A DNA stretch of 64,000 nt from Streptomyces sp. NBC_00353 (GTDB lineage Bacteria; Actinomycetota; Actinomycetes; Streptomycetales; Streptomycetaceae). Shown here one piece after another: positions 25,953 to 32,829 of this stretch. Made by a program: the position numbers and the translations under genes. The notes below the pieces were generated by a model, which had not been told where the DNA came from, ran no database searches, and saw only the letters and a program-made list of their open reading frames with translations. The stretch covers positions 2,914,001 through 2,978,000 of the forward strand of contig NZ_CP107985.1 of assembly GCF_036108815.1 (NCBI RefSeq), written 5' to 3'. Each line of letters opens with the position of its first letter. Position 1 is the stretch's first letter.

Positions 25953-27334
25953 CGGACCTCCGCCAGCCCGATGCCGAAGTGGCCCTCGCTGCGGTCGACG
26001 GTCTCGAACAGCCGGTTGGCGGGGCGCGGCAGCCCGTAGTGGCCGCGCAGCGTGCGGGCGGTGTACTCGGTGCGGAAGAGGCCGCGTTCCTGGAGGATCG
26101 GCACCACCCGGTCCACGAAGACCTCCAGGCCGGACGGGAGCACGGCGGGCATGATGTTGAAGCCGTCGGCTGCCCCGCTGTCGTACCAGTGCTCGATGGT
26201 GTCGGCGACCTGCTCGGCCGTTCCGGCGAAGGTGCGGTGACCGCGCCCGCCACCGAGCCGCCCGATCAACTGGCGTACGGTCAGCCTCTCGCGCCTGGCG
26301 AGCTCCACGATGAGTGTGTAGCGGCTCTTCGCGCCCTCGATCTCGTCCTCGGTGGGGATGTCCTCGGGCAGCTGCGCGTCGAGGTCGAGGTCGTCGGGGG
26401 CGATCTTCAGCCGCTGGGCGAGCTGCCGCTTGGCGTACTCGGGGACGATCAGGTCCTCCAGCTCGGCGTCAAGCGCCCGCGCTTCTGCCTCCGTGTCACC
26501 GATGACGGGCACGATGCCGGGCAGGATCTTGATGCCGTCCGGGTTGCGGCCGATCGCCTCCGCGCGCTGCTTGACGTCCTTGTAGAAGGCGATGCCCTCC
26601 TCCAGGGTCTGCTGGGCGGTGAAGACGGCTTCCGCGTACCGCGCCGCGAAGTCCTTGCCGTCCTCGCTGGAGCCGGCCTGCACGAGCAGCGGGTAGCCCT
26701 GCGGCGGGCGTTGTACGTTGAGCGGGCCGTCGACCCGGAAGTACTCACCGGTGTGCTCGATCCGCCGCACCCGCTCGGCCAGGGCGTGCACGCCGCGTTC
26801 CTTGTCGGCGATCACGGCGTCGTCCGCCCAGCTGTCCCAGAGTTTGGTGGACACCTCGACGAACTCGGCGGCCCGGCGGTAGCGGTCGCGGTGCAGCGGG
26901 GTGTCGTCGAGGCCGAAGTTGCGGGCCGCGTCGGCGCCGGCAGTGGTGACGATGTTCCAGCCGGCCCGGCCGCCCGAGATGTGGTCCAGCGAGGCGAACC
27001 TGCGGGCCAGGTTGTAGGGCTCGTTGTAGCTGGTCGACGCGGTGGCGATGAGGCCGATGTGCTCGGTGGCCCCGGCCAGCGCGGTCAGCAGGACAGTGGG
27101 CTCCAGCTTGGCGGCGGGCCGCCGTCCCGGATCGCCCATCAGGACGGGGCTGTCGGCGAGGAACAGCGAGTCCAGCCTGCCTCGTTCGGCGATCCGGGCC
27201 AGGTTCTTGTAGTGCTCGATGTCCGAGTTCGCCTCGGCCGGGCTCCCGGGCAGGCGCCAGGACGCCTCGTGATGGCCGGTGGACATCAGGAAGGCGTTCA
27301 GGTGGAGCGGCTTGCGGTCAGGCTTGCGGGACAT
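25949..27334 (-). CDS. FMNH2-dependent monooxygenase, NtaA/SnaA/DszA/SoxA type
   Basis: A 461-residue class C flavin monooxygenase of the bacterial luciferase-like family. Typical segments are LHLNAFLMSTGHHEASWR, FLADSPVLMGDP, EPTVLLTALAGATEHIGLIATASTSY (split), YNLARRFASLDHISGGRAGWNIVTT and PLLVQAGSSEDGKDFAARYAEAVF. It uses reduced FMN from the partner flavin reductase to oxygenate, and usually desulfurise, an organosulfur compound such as a sulfone or sulfonate. It overlaps the SsuB-like gene by 17 bases and the exporter by four. The likely physiological role is release of sulfite for cysteine synthesis. Confidence 0.93.
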   Translation of the reverse strand: MSRKPDRKPLHLNAFLMSTGHHEASWRLPGSPAEANSDIEHYKNLARIAERGRLDSLFLADSPVLMGDPGRRPAAKLEPTVLLTALAGATEHIGLIATASTSYNEPYNLARRFASLDHISGGRAGWNIVTTAGADAARNFGLDDTPLHRDRYRRAAEFVEVSTKLWDSWADDAVIADKERGVHALAERVRRIEHTGEYFRVDGPLNVQRPPQGYPLLVQAGSSEDGKDFAARYAEAVFTAQQTLEEGIAFYKDVKQRAEAIGRNPDGIKILPGIVPVIGDTEAEARALDAELEDLIVPEYAKRQLAQRLKIAPDDLDLDAQLPEDIPTEDEIEGAKSRYTLIVELARRERLTVRQLIGRLGGGRGHRTFAGTAEQVADTIEHWYDSGAADGFNIMPAVLPSGLEVFVDRVVPILQERGLFRTEYTARTLRGHYGLPRPANRLFETVDRSEGHFGIGLAEVR

Positions 27335-28133
27335 GGGTTTCCTTCGCTTCGGAACGGGTCTGGGGCTGTGTCACGCCGAGCGCGGTGAGCAGGGTGTCGC
27401 GGTACTCCTGGAACCGGGGGTCGCGCCGGGAGCGGGGGGTCGGCAGGTCGACGGTGAGGTCGACCGAGATCCGCCCGTCCTCCAGGACCAGCACCCGGTC
27501 CGCGAGTTCGACGGCCTCGTCGACGTCATGGGTGACCAGCAGCACCGCCGGGCGGTGGCGCTCGTACAGTTCGCGCAGCAGGCCGTGCATCTTGATCCGG
27601 GTGAGGGCGTCAAGGGCCCCGAACGGCTCGTCGGCCAGGAGTAGTTCGGGCTCGCGGACGAGCGCCCGGGCCAGGGCGGCCCGTTGCTGTTCGCCACCGG
27701 ACAGTTCATGGGGCCAGGACCGGCCGCGGCCCTCCAAACCGACCTCGGCGAGCGCGGTCAGACCGCGTTCACGCACCTTGGGGCCGCGCAGACCGAGTAC
27801 GACGTTGTCGAGCACCCGGAGCCAGGGCAGCAGCCGGGAGTCCTGGAAGGAGAGCGAGACCCGGTCCGGGACGGTGAGTTCGCCGGAGCCCTCGACGGTG
27901 TGGTCGAGCCGGGCCACGGCCCGCAGGAGGGTGGACTTGCCGGAGCCGCTGCGGCCGAGGAGGGCGGTGAACTCCCCCGGCGCCACCGTCAGATCGAGTT
28001 CCTTGAGCACGTTCCGGTCACCGAATCGCCGGACCAGGTTCCTGGTCCGTACCGCCACCGGCCGTATCGCGGTCGCGGTTCCGGGCCCGGTCTCTTCGTG
28101 GGTGCCGGTCAGCCCGCCAGGGTGCGTCGCCAT
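27318..28133 (-). CDS. ABC importer ATPase, SsuB/TauB-like
   Basis: A 271-residue ATPase. Walker A is LLGRSGSGKSTLL, the Q-loop region SLSFQDSRLLPWLRVLDNV is characteristic of nitrate/sulfonate/taurine importers, the signature is ELSGGEQQRAALARAL and Walker B is LLLADEPFGALD, with H in VTHDVDEAVELADR. It powers uptake of alkanesulfonate-like compounds together with the permease and binding protein encoded upstream. It overlaps the permease gene by 25 bases and the monooxygenase by 17. Confidence 0.95.
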   Translation of the reverse strand: MATHPGGLTGTHEETGPGTATAIRPVAVRTRNLVRRFGDRNVLKELDLTVAPGEFTALLGRSGSGKSTLLRAVARLDHTVEGSGELTVPDRVSLSFQDSRLLPWLRVLDNVVLGLRGPKVRERGLTALAEVGLEGRGRSWPHELSGGEQQRAALARALVREPELLLADEPFGALDALTRIKMHGLLRELYERHRPAVLLVTHDVDEAVELADRVLVLEDGRISVDLTVDLPTPRSRRDPRFQEYRDTLLTALGVTQPQTRSEAKETHVPQA

Positions 28134-29047
28134 GACAGGGCCCTCCTCTCGATGGCGCGTACCGCCGCGTCCGAGGCGAAGCCGAAGATCCCGTAGGCCA
28201 CCAGCCCCACGATGATCACGTCGGACTGGGCGTACTGCTGGGCCTGGAACATCATGTAGCCGATGCCGCTCGTGGCGTTGATCTGCTCGACCACGATCAG
28301 GCCGAGCCAGGATGCGGTGACGCCGAGCCGCAGACCGACGAAGAAGCCGGGCAGCGAGCCGGGGACCACGACCTTGCGGATGAACTGCCGGCGGCTCAGG
28401 TCGAGCCCCTCGGCGAGTTCGACGTACCTGCTGTCGATGCCGGTCAGCGAGGAGTACGTATTGATGTACATGTTCACCGCGACGCCGAGCGCGATCACGG
28501 TGACCTTCATCTGCTCGCCGATGCCGAGCCAGAGGATGAGCAGCGGGAGCATCGCCAACGACGGGATGGCGCGCTTGATCTGGAGCGGCCCGTCGAGGAG
28601 GTACTCACCGGTGCGGCTCAGACCGGCGGCCACGGCCAGGATCACCCCGGCGGCCACCCCGAAGAAGAGGCCGAGACCTGCTCGTTGGAGCGAGATCAGC
28701 ACATTGTCCTGGAGGCGGCCGCTCTGGATGAGGTCCGTCGCGGTGGACACCACGGCGCCGGGTCCGGACAGGATCCGGGGATCGAGATAGCCGACGGCGG
28801 AGGCTCCCCACCACACGGCGACGACGAGCACCGGGCCGATCAACCGGCCGAACGGCAGAGAGCGGCCTGGGCCGAGCCGCCTTCGGGTGGACCGGGCCAC
28901 GAGGACGGCCCGGGCCGTGGGAGTGGTGAGGGAGGCGGCGGCCGGTCCCTGGGGACCCTGCGACCGGTGCCCGTCCGGCGAGCCGTTCGGCGCGGCGGTC
29001 CCTTCCGCCGGCTGTGCCGGGTGCGCCTTCGACAGCAGCTCGGTCAT
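28109..29047 (-). CDS. ABC importer permease, SsuC/TauC-like
   Basis: A 312-residue inner-membrane permease with a long Pro/Ala-rich cytosolic N-terminus and about six helices. The binding-protein-dependent transport domain (EAA loop region) is visible at YVELAEGLDLSRRQFIRKVV, which docks onto the ATPase. GSLPGFFVGLRLGVTASWLGLIVVEQINA (split) and the QAQQYAQSDVIIVGL end are typical of SsuC/TauC. The ATG chosen (MTELLSKA) overlaps the stop of the substrate-binding protein gene by four bases. Confidence 0.94.
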   Translation of the reverse strand: MTELLSKAHPAQPAEGTAAPNGSPDGHRSQGPQGPAAASLTTPTARAVLVARSTRRRLGPGRSLPFGRLIGPVLVVAVWWGASAVGYLDPRILSGPGAVVSTATDLIQSGRLQDNVLISLQRAGLGLFFGVAAGVILAVAAGLSRTGEYLLDGPLQIKRAIPSLAMLPLLILWLGIGEQMKVTVIALGVAVNMYINTYSSLTGIDSRYVELAEGLDLSRRQFIRKVVVPGSLPGFFVGLRLGVTASWLGLIVVEQINATSGIGYMMFQAQQYAQSDVIIVGLVAYGIFGFASDAAVRAIERRALSWRRTLAG

Positions 29048-30132
29048 GACGTCTCCCGGTACCTGGCCGGTACGGCCTTCGCCGCGAGCCCCTCGAAGCG
29101 GCGGTCGAACAGCCCGGAGACGTCCTGTTTCGGCACGAAGCCGCCCTCGGCCATCAGGTCGGCGGTCTCCTGCTCCCACGCGATCGCCTTGTCCCAGCTC
29201 ACCAGGAACTGCGGCTCGTGCAGGGAGGCGACGATGCGCTTGCCGTCCGCCTTCGTCACGCCCTGGTCCTTGACGTAGTACGTGTCGATCCACTCATCGG
29301 TGTTCTCCCACGCCCAGACCAGGCCGCGGGACCACAGCGGGACGAAGTTGCGGATGGCCGCGGCCTTCGCCTTGTTGTTCAGCACCTCGTCGGGTGCCCA
29401 CAGGACGGAGAGCAGGTCCACCTCATCGGTGGTCACTCCGCGGGCGCCGTCCTTGGCGTACTGGCTGAGGTACTTGGTCAGCGTCGGCTCGCCCAGCGGG
29501 GCCACATCGACCTGCTTGGACTGCAGCGCGGTCAGGAACTGGGTGCTGGGCAGGGCGACCAGCTCGACATCGCTGTTCTTCAGACCGGCCTTCTTCAGGG
29601 CCCGCAGCACGACGACACCCTGCGCCTGCCCCTGGGAGAAGCCGATCTTCTTGCCGCGGAAGTCCTCCACCGTTCTGATGCCGGAGCCGGGGGCGGTCGC
29701 GAAGACATAGGACGGGTGGTTGCGCACCTGTACCGCGACGATCTTCGCTCCGACGCCGATGGCCTTGGCCTGGATCGGCGGTATTCCGGCGTTGGCCGCC
29801 AAGTCGATGGAATGCGCCCGGAATCCCTGGATGATGTCGGGGCCGGCGCTCAGATTCGGCCACTGCGACACAGTGAACGCGAGATCCTTCTGCAAACCGG
29901 CCGGCCCCAGCTGAAGGTGTGTGGTGCGTACGGCGATCGACAGCTTGGTGCCGGGCGGCGGAGCACCGGAGGGAAGTTTTCCGGCGGGCTCCGCACTGGC
30001 GACTGTCTTTGCCTGCGGAGAGCAGGCGGCGAGGCCCAGGATCGCCCCGCCCGTAAGGGCGAGGAACGACCGGCGGCCGACTGCATGGCGTACATCGTTG
30101 CGTGGCATGGTGAATTCCCGATCAGTGGTCAT
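29044..30132 (-). CDS. ABC substrate-binding lipoprotein, SsuA-like
   Basis: A 362-residue periplasmic-type binding protein of the NMT1/SsuA fold, expected to be lipid-anchored outside the membrane. The N-terminus is a Tat-type lipoprotein signal: GRRSFLALTGGAILGLAAC with the lipobox Cys. KLSIAVRTTHLQLGPAGLQK starts the mature lobe, and FRGKKIGFSQGQAQGVVVLR and VALPSTQFLTALQSKQVDVA are the ligand-cleft strands of sulfonate binders. A second ATG eight codons later (MPRNDVRHAVG) has GGGAA at a good distance and is an equally likely start. It lies 58 bases after the flavin reductase gene. Confidence 0.93.
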   Translation of the reverse strand: MTTDREFTMPRNDVRHAVGRRSFLALTGGAILGLAACSPQAKTVASAEPAGKLPSGAPPPGTKLSIAVRTTHLQLGPAGLQKDLAFTVSQWPNLSAGPDIIQGFRAHSIDLAANAGIPPIQAKAIGVGAKIVAVQVRNHPSYVFATAPGSGIRTVEDFRGKKIGFSQGQAQGVVVLRALKKAGLKNSDVELVALPSTQFLTALQSKQVDVAPLGEPTLTKYLSQYAKDGARGVTTDEVDLLSVLWAPDEVLNNKAKAAAIRNFVPLWSRGLVWAWENTDEWIDTYYVKDQGVTKADGKRIVASLHEPQFLVSWDKAIAWEQETADLMAEGGFVPKQDVSGLFDRRFEGLAAKAVPARYRETS

Positions 30133-30190
30133 GAGAAGTCGCTGGAGGTGCCGAGAGGTCGCGTGGGGCAGCGAGTCGTCATCGGCGGTT

Positions 30191-30691
30191 TCAGAGGGTG
30201 TGGTACGTACCGTTGTGGAAGAGGAGAGGGCTGCGCCCCTCGTCGAGCCAGGAGTCCACGACCCGCGCGATGACGATGCGGTGGTCGCCCGCCGGGACGG
30301 TCTGTTCGATCTCCAGCCGCAGCCAGCCGGCCACGCCGTCGAGCACCGGTTCGCCCTGCGGCAGCCGCCGCCAGCCGGTCGGTGCGGCGAACCGGTCGAT
30401 GCCGCTGGTGGCGAACGTCGTGGCCAGCGAACGCTGTTCGGCGCCAAGGAAGTTGACGACGGCCGTGTCGGCGCGCTCGATGTGGGGCCAGGACGAGGTG
30501 GTGGTCCCGATCCCGAAGGAGACCAGCGGCGGGTCGAGCGACAGCGATGCGAGCGAAGTCGCGGTGAAGCCGACGGGTCCGTGACCGGCGTCGGCGGTGA
30601 CGACGACCACACCGGCCGGATAGCGGCGGAAGGCCTGCTTGAACCGGTCCGGGGCAATGCCCGTCGCGGCCGTCGCAGGATATGAGGGCAC
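30191..30691 (-). CDS. flavin reductase (HpaC/SsuE-like function, flavin-reductase-like domain)
   Basis: A protein of about 166 residues that reduces FMN with NAD(P)H for the monooxygenase. It reads FKQAFRRYPAGVVVVTADAG, then GFTATSLASLSLDPPLVSFGI (split), VNFLGAEQRSLATTFA and the C-terminal IVIARVVDSWLDEGRSPLLFHNGTYHTL (split), the pattern of the flavin-reductase-like split-barrel family. The start is uncertain: GTG is used here, with a TTG 12 bases earlier that has GGGAGAG close by. It is the first enzyme gene after the Cys-rich leader ORF. Confidence 0.85.
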   Translation of the reverse strand: MPSYPATAATGIAPDRFKQAFRRYPAGVVVVTADAGHGPVGFTATSLASLSLDPPLVSFGIGTTTSSWPHIERADTAVVNFLGAEQRSLATTFATSGIDRFAAPTGWRRLPQGEPVLDGVAGWLRLEIEQTVPAGDHRIVIARVVDSWLDEGRSPLLFHNGTYHTL

Positions 30692-30703
30692 AGTGACAGT
30701 CAA

Positions 30704-30860
30704 CGTCTCTCCCGAGTTGGAAAAAGGGCGGAGGGAAAGGAGAAGTGAAAGGGCGGGAAGGGGGAGGCCGGCAGAAGAATTCTGCACAAGTACGGTGAGC
30801 ACAGACCTGATTGAGGCAGCGCGCATCCACGCCTGACCATTCGCGAAAGTCAGCGAGTGG
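30704..30860 (-). promoter_or_regulatory. attenuator region with polypyrimidine tract before the flavin reductase
   Basis: Between the leader-ORF stop and the flavin reductase, the transcribed strand has a near-unbroken C/U tract of about 49 bases (30719-30767) just ahead of the GGGAGAG Shine-Dalgarno. Pieces of it such as CUUCUCC and CCUCCC can pair with that ribosome site. A C-rich element that masks the ribosome site unless a ribosome stalls on a Cys-rich leader is a known arrangement in mycobacterial sulfur operons. The pairing here is proposed from sequence only. Confidence 0.5.
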
Positions 30861-30983
30861 TTATCGGCAACCCGGACAGGAGCGACAACAGAAACGCCGG
30901 ACGGCGATACGCACCGGCGCGGCCGCGCGGCGGTGGCGCGCCGCTGAGGGCGCGTACCGGGAATTCCGCTGCTGGCTGGTCAT
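30861..30983 (-). CDS. Cys-rich leader peptide (40 aa) of the sulfonate operon
   Basis: A short ORF of 40 residues that ends FCCRSCPGCR: four cysteines among the last nine residues, including a CysCys pair, and none before. The ATG is only 6 bases after a GATGAT -10 hexamer, so it should be translated from a leaderless mRNA. It lies first in the transcript of a flavin reductase-Ssu-monooxygenase operon and stops about 170 bases before the first enzyme gene. This is the layout expected of a cysteine-responsive attenuator: scarce Cys-tRNA stalls the ribosome at the CC codons and changes downstream RNA folding. The peptide itself probably has no function. Too arginine-rich and biased to be a normal gene. 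Confidence 0.75.
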   Translation of the reverse strand: MTSQQRNSRYAPSAARHRRAAAPVRIAVRRFCCRSCPGCR

Positions 30984-30989
30984 GAATCC

Positions 30990-31019
30990 ATCATCTCGTT
31001 CGGGCTCGGGCCCGGTCAA
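30990..31019 (-). promoter_or_regulatory. promoter of the sulfonate operon
   Basis: TTGACC (-35) and GATGAT (-10) are separated by 18 bases. The -35 continues GGG, as in the promoter before the ROK leader ORF (TTGACCGGG). The predicted transcript start coincides with the leader ATG. Confidence 0.65.
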
Positions 31020-31061
31020 CAATGCAACTTCCTGAATTAAGTCGGGTGCTGTGCCGCTCCG

Positions 31062-32315
31062 TCAGGACACCGCGGGCAGCGCGGGCCAAGGGCCGAGCGG
31101 GTCCATGTACAGCGCCCCGAGCGCGACCGCGCCGCCCGCCGTGGCCAGTACGGAGCCGGTGAAGCTGCTCGGCACCACCGCGCGCTCCGGGTCGTCGCAC
31201 ACCCAGGAGCGTTCCGCGACCTGCTCGCGGAGATCGGCCAGACACTCCGGGATGCGGCCCGCTCCGGGTTCGACCACGACGAGCACCTCGGGGTCGAACA
31301 TGTCCAGGAGCAGCGCCGCGGCCCGGCCCACCAGCCGGGCCCGGCGCCGGAACAGCGCCACCGCCCGCGCTTCCCCGGCCAGGGCCTGGTCCAGCAGCTC
31401 CCTGAACGAGGCGACCAGCAGCCCCTGTTCGGCCGCGCGCCGCACCATGGCCCGCTCCGACACCTCGGACTGGAGACAGCCGGACCGCCCGCACGAGCAC
31501 GGTTCGGCGCCACCGGATCCGCCCGCCCCGAGGGGGAGATGGGCGATGCTGCCCGCCCCGGAGCGCGGACCCCGGTGCATGGCGCCCTCGGTGGCGAAAG
31601 CAGCGTCCACCACCGCGCCGATGAACAGCAGCACCATGCTGGCCCGGGTCGAGGCCTCGCCGAACATCTGCTCGGCCCGCGCCAACGCCCGGGAGTGGCT
31701 GTCCACATGGACCGGCAGCCCGGTCGCGGCGGAGAGGACGTCCCGTACCGGCACATCGCGCCAGCCGAGCAGTGGATGTTCCACGATCATCCCGGCGACG
31801 GGGTCGACCCGGTGCCCGGTGGCGACGCCGAGGGCCAGCACGGTCCGCCCGGCAGCACGCGCGGACACCAGCCGGGGAAGACGCTCGGCGAGGCCGGCGA
31901 GCAGCCGGTGCGGGTCCGTGGTGCGGTGCGGCTGCCGGTCCTCGGCGACGATCCGGCCCCGCAGATCCATCAGGGACACGGTCGAGTGGGCCACGGCGAT
32001 GTGCGCCCCGGCCACCAGGTAGCGGCCGGTGTCGATCTCCACGGGGATGTGCGGCCGCCCGAGCCCCCGGGGGCCTGCGGTCTCCGCGCTCTCCCGGACC
32101 AGTCCGCGGGCGAGCAGCTGGCCGACGTGACCGGTCACGGAGGCGGGCGAAAGGCCCGTGAGCCGGGCGACGGTGGACCTGGCGACCGGGCCGTGGTCGA
32201 GGATCGCGCCCATCACGGAACCGGTGCCCGGGACACGGCGGGCGGGGACGACGGCGGGTATGTCGGAACGGAGCAGGGGGGTGGCTCGGCGGGCGGCCGC
32301 AGACAGACTCTTCAC
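31062..32315 (-). CDS. ROK family transcriptional regulator
   Basis: A 417-residue regulator. The N-terminal winged helix (about residues 30-80) has GAILDHGPVARSTVARLTGLSPASVTGHV. The ROK domain follows with YLVAGAHIAVAHSTVSLMDLRG, and the zinc-binding loop CSCGRSGCLQSEVS is present. The kinase-type Asp motif is not conserved (VHVDSHSRALARAE), so it is a regulator rather than a sugar kinase. GTG is chosen for GGAAG spacing; the frame is open further upstream but runs into the leader ORF. It sits directly upstream of the sulfonate operon on the same strand and has its own Cys-type leader, so it may regulate sulfur or sugar use. Confidence 0.88.
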   Translation of the reverse strand: MKSLSAAARRATPLLRSDIPAVVPARRVPGTGSVMGAILDHGPVARSTVARLTGLSPASVTGHVGQLLARGLVRESAETAGPRGLGRPHIPVEIDTGRYLVAGAHIAVAHSTVSLMDLRGRIVAEDRQPHRTTDPHRLLAGLAERLPRLVSARAAGRTVLALGVATGHRVDPVAGMIVEHPLLGWRDVPVRDVLSAATGLPVHVDSHSRALARAEQMFGEASTRASMVLLFIGAVVDAAFATEGAMHRGPRSGAGSIAHLPLGAGGSGGAEPCSCGRSGCLQSEVSERAMVRRAAEQGLLVASFRELLDQALAGEARAVALFRRRARLVGRAAALLLDMFDPEVLVVVEPGAGRIPECLADLREQVAERSWVCDDPERAVVPSSFTGSVLATAGGAVALGALYMDPLGPWPALPAVS

Positions 32316-32511
32316 AGTGTCTTCCAGGTCCTCGGTGGCAGCGGGTGACGCGGTGCGCGCTCGTCGGGGAAGGAGCGCGTGGCAGACCGCTGCTGCCGTG
32401 CGGGGCACGGTGAGCGGGCTCTGCTTCTCCCGTGGAGAGAAACACCCTGCGAAGATCCGGTGGGCTGCACCCGAGGGTTCGCCTGTGGCCGGTCGCGCGG
32501 GCGCCGTGCTC

Positions 32512-32592
32512 TCAGGCCTGGTGACACGCAGCGGAGCACACACGCTTGAGGTCGACATGACCTCGAGTCGTCAGGTGTGCGGATCGCTGCAT
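32512..32592 (-). CDS. Cys leader peptide (26 aa) of the LTTRxHVDL family, before the ROK gene
   Basis: A 26-residue ORF whose core LTTRGHVDLKRVCSAACHQ matches the streptomycete 'putative leader peptide' pattern L-T-x-R-x-H-V-D-L-x-R-x-x-S-A-x-C, typically found ahead of cysteine, sulfate and sulfonate genes. Two Cys codons lie near the end. The ATG is 7 bases after a TACGTT -10, so it should be leaderless. It ends about 200 bases before the ROK regulator gene; that gap is GC-rich and can fold, but I could not settle on one structure. Together with the leader before the sulfonate operon it suggests cysteine control of both units. Confidence 0.8.
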   Translation of the reverse strand: MQRSAHLTTRGHVDLKRVCSAACHQA

Positions 32593-32599
32593 GGCGGGC

Positions 32600-32629
32600 A
32601 ACGTAGCCGGAATGACGTAACCCGGTCAA
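32600..32629 (-). promoter_or_regulatory. promoter of the ROK leader ORF
   Basis: TTGACC, an 18-base spacer and TACGTT, followed 7 bases later by the leader ATG. The first nine bases (TTGACCGGG) and the spacing are the same as in the sulfonate-operon promoter. Confidence 0.7.
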
Positions 32630-32764
32630 ACCACTGCCCGCATCATGGACAACCGCGCGTGGCGGACTGTGCGTTCAGCGCTCTTACGCGGACACGTCCC
32701 GGCCCTCGGTGGACGAACGGAGACCAGGGCGGTGGAACGATTTCTGGAATTAACCTCTGATGCC

Positions 32765-32794
32765 TTGTCATCGCCGGTTCTACGCGCATAGCTT
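32765..32794 (+). promoter_or_regulatory. promoter of the secreted nuclease gene
   Basis: TTGTCA and TAGCTT are separated by 18 bases and lie about 35 bases before the GTG start, with a GAGGGG ribosome site between. The region between this promoter and the divergent ROK leader holds no gene. Confidence 0.5.
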
Positions 32795-32829
32795 GTGGCC
32801 TCTCATCACACTCTGAGGGGCAGCTCACC

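Noticed and set aside
30129..30830. A second Cys-rich frame starting VDARCLNQVCAHRTCAEFFC on the minus strand as the sulfonate leader peptide
   Set aside because: It has no nearby stop and runs through the flavin reductase gene in another frame. The 40-codon ORF upstream has a promoter at its start and ends correctly.
32700..32829. PHO box upstream of the secreted nuclease
   Set aside because: No pair of adjacent 11-base GTTCACC-like direct repeats could be found.
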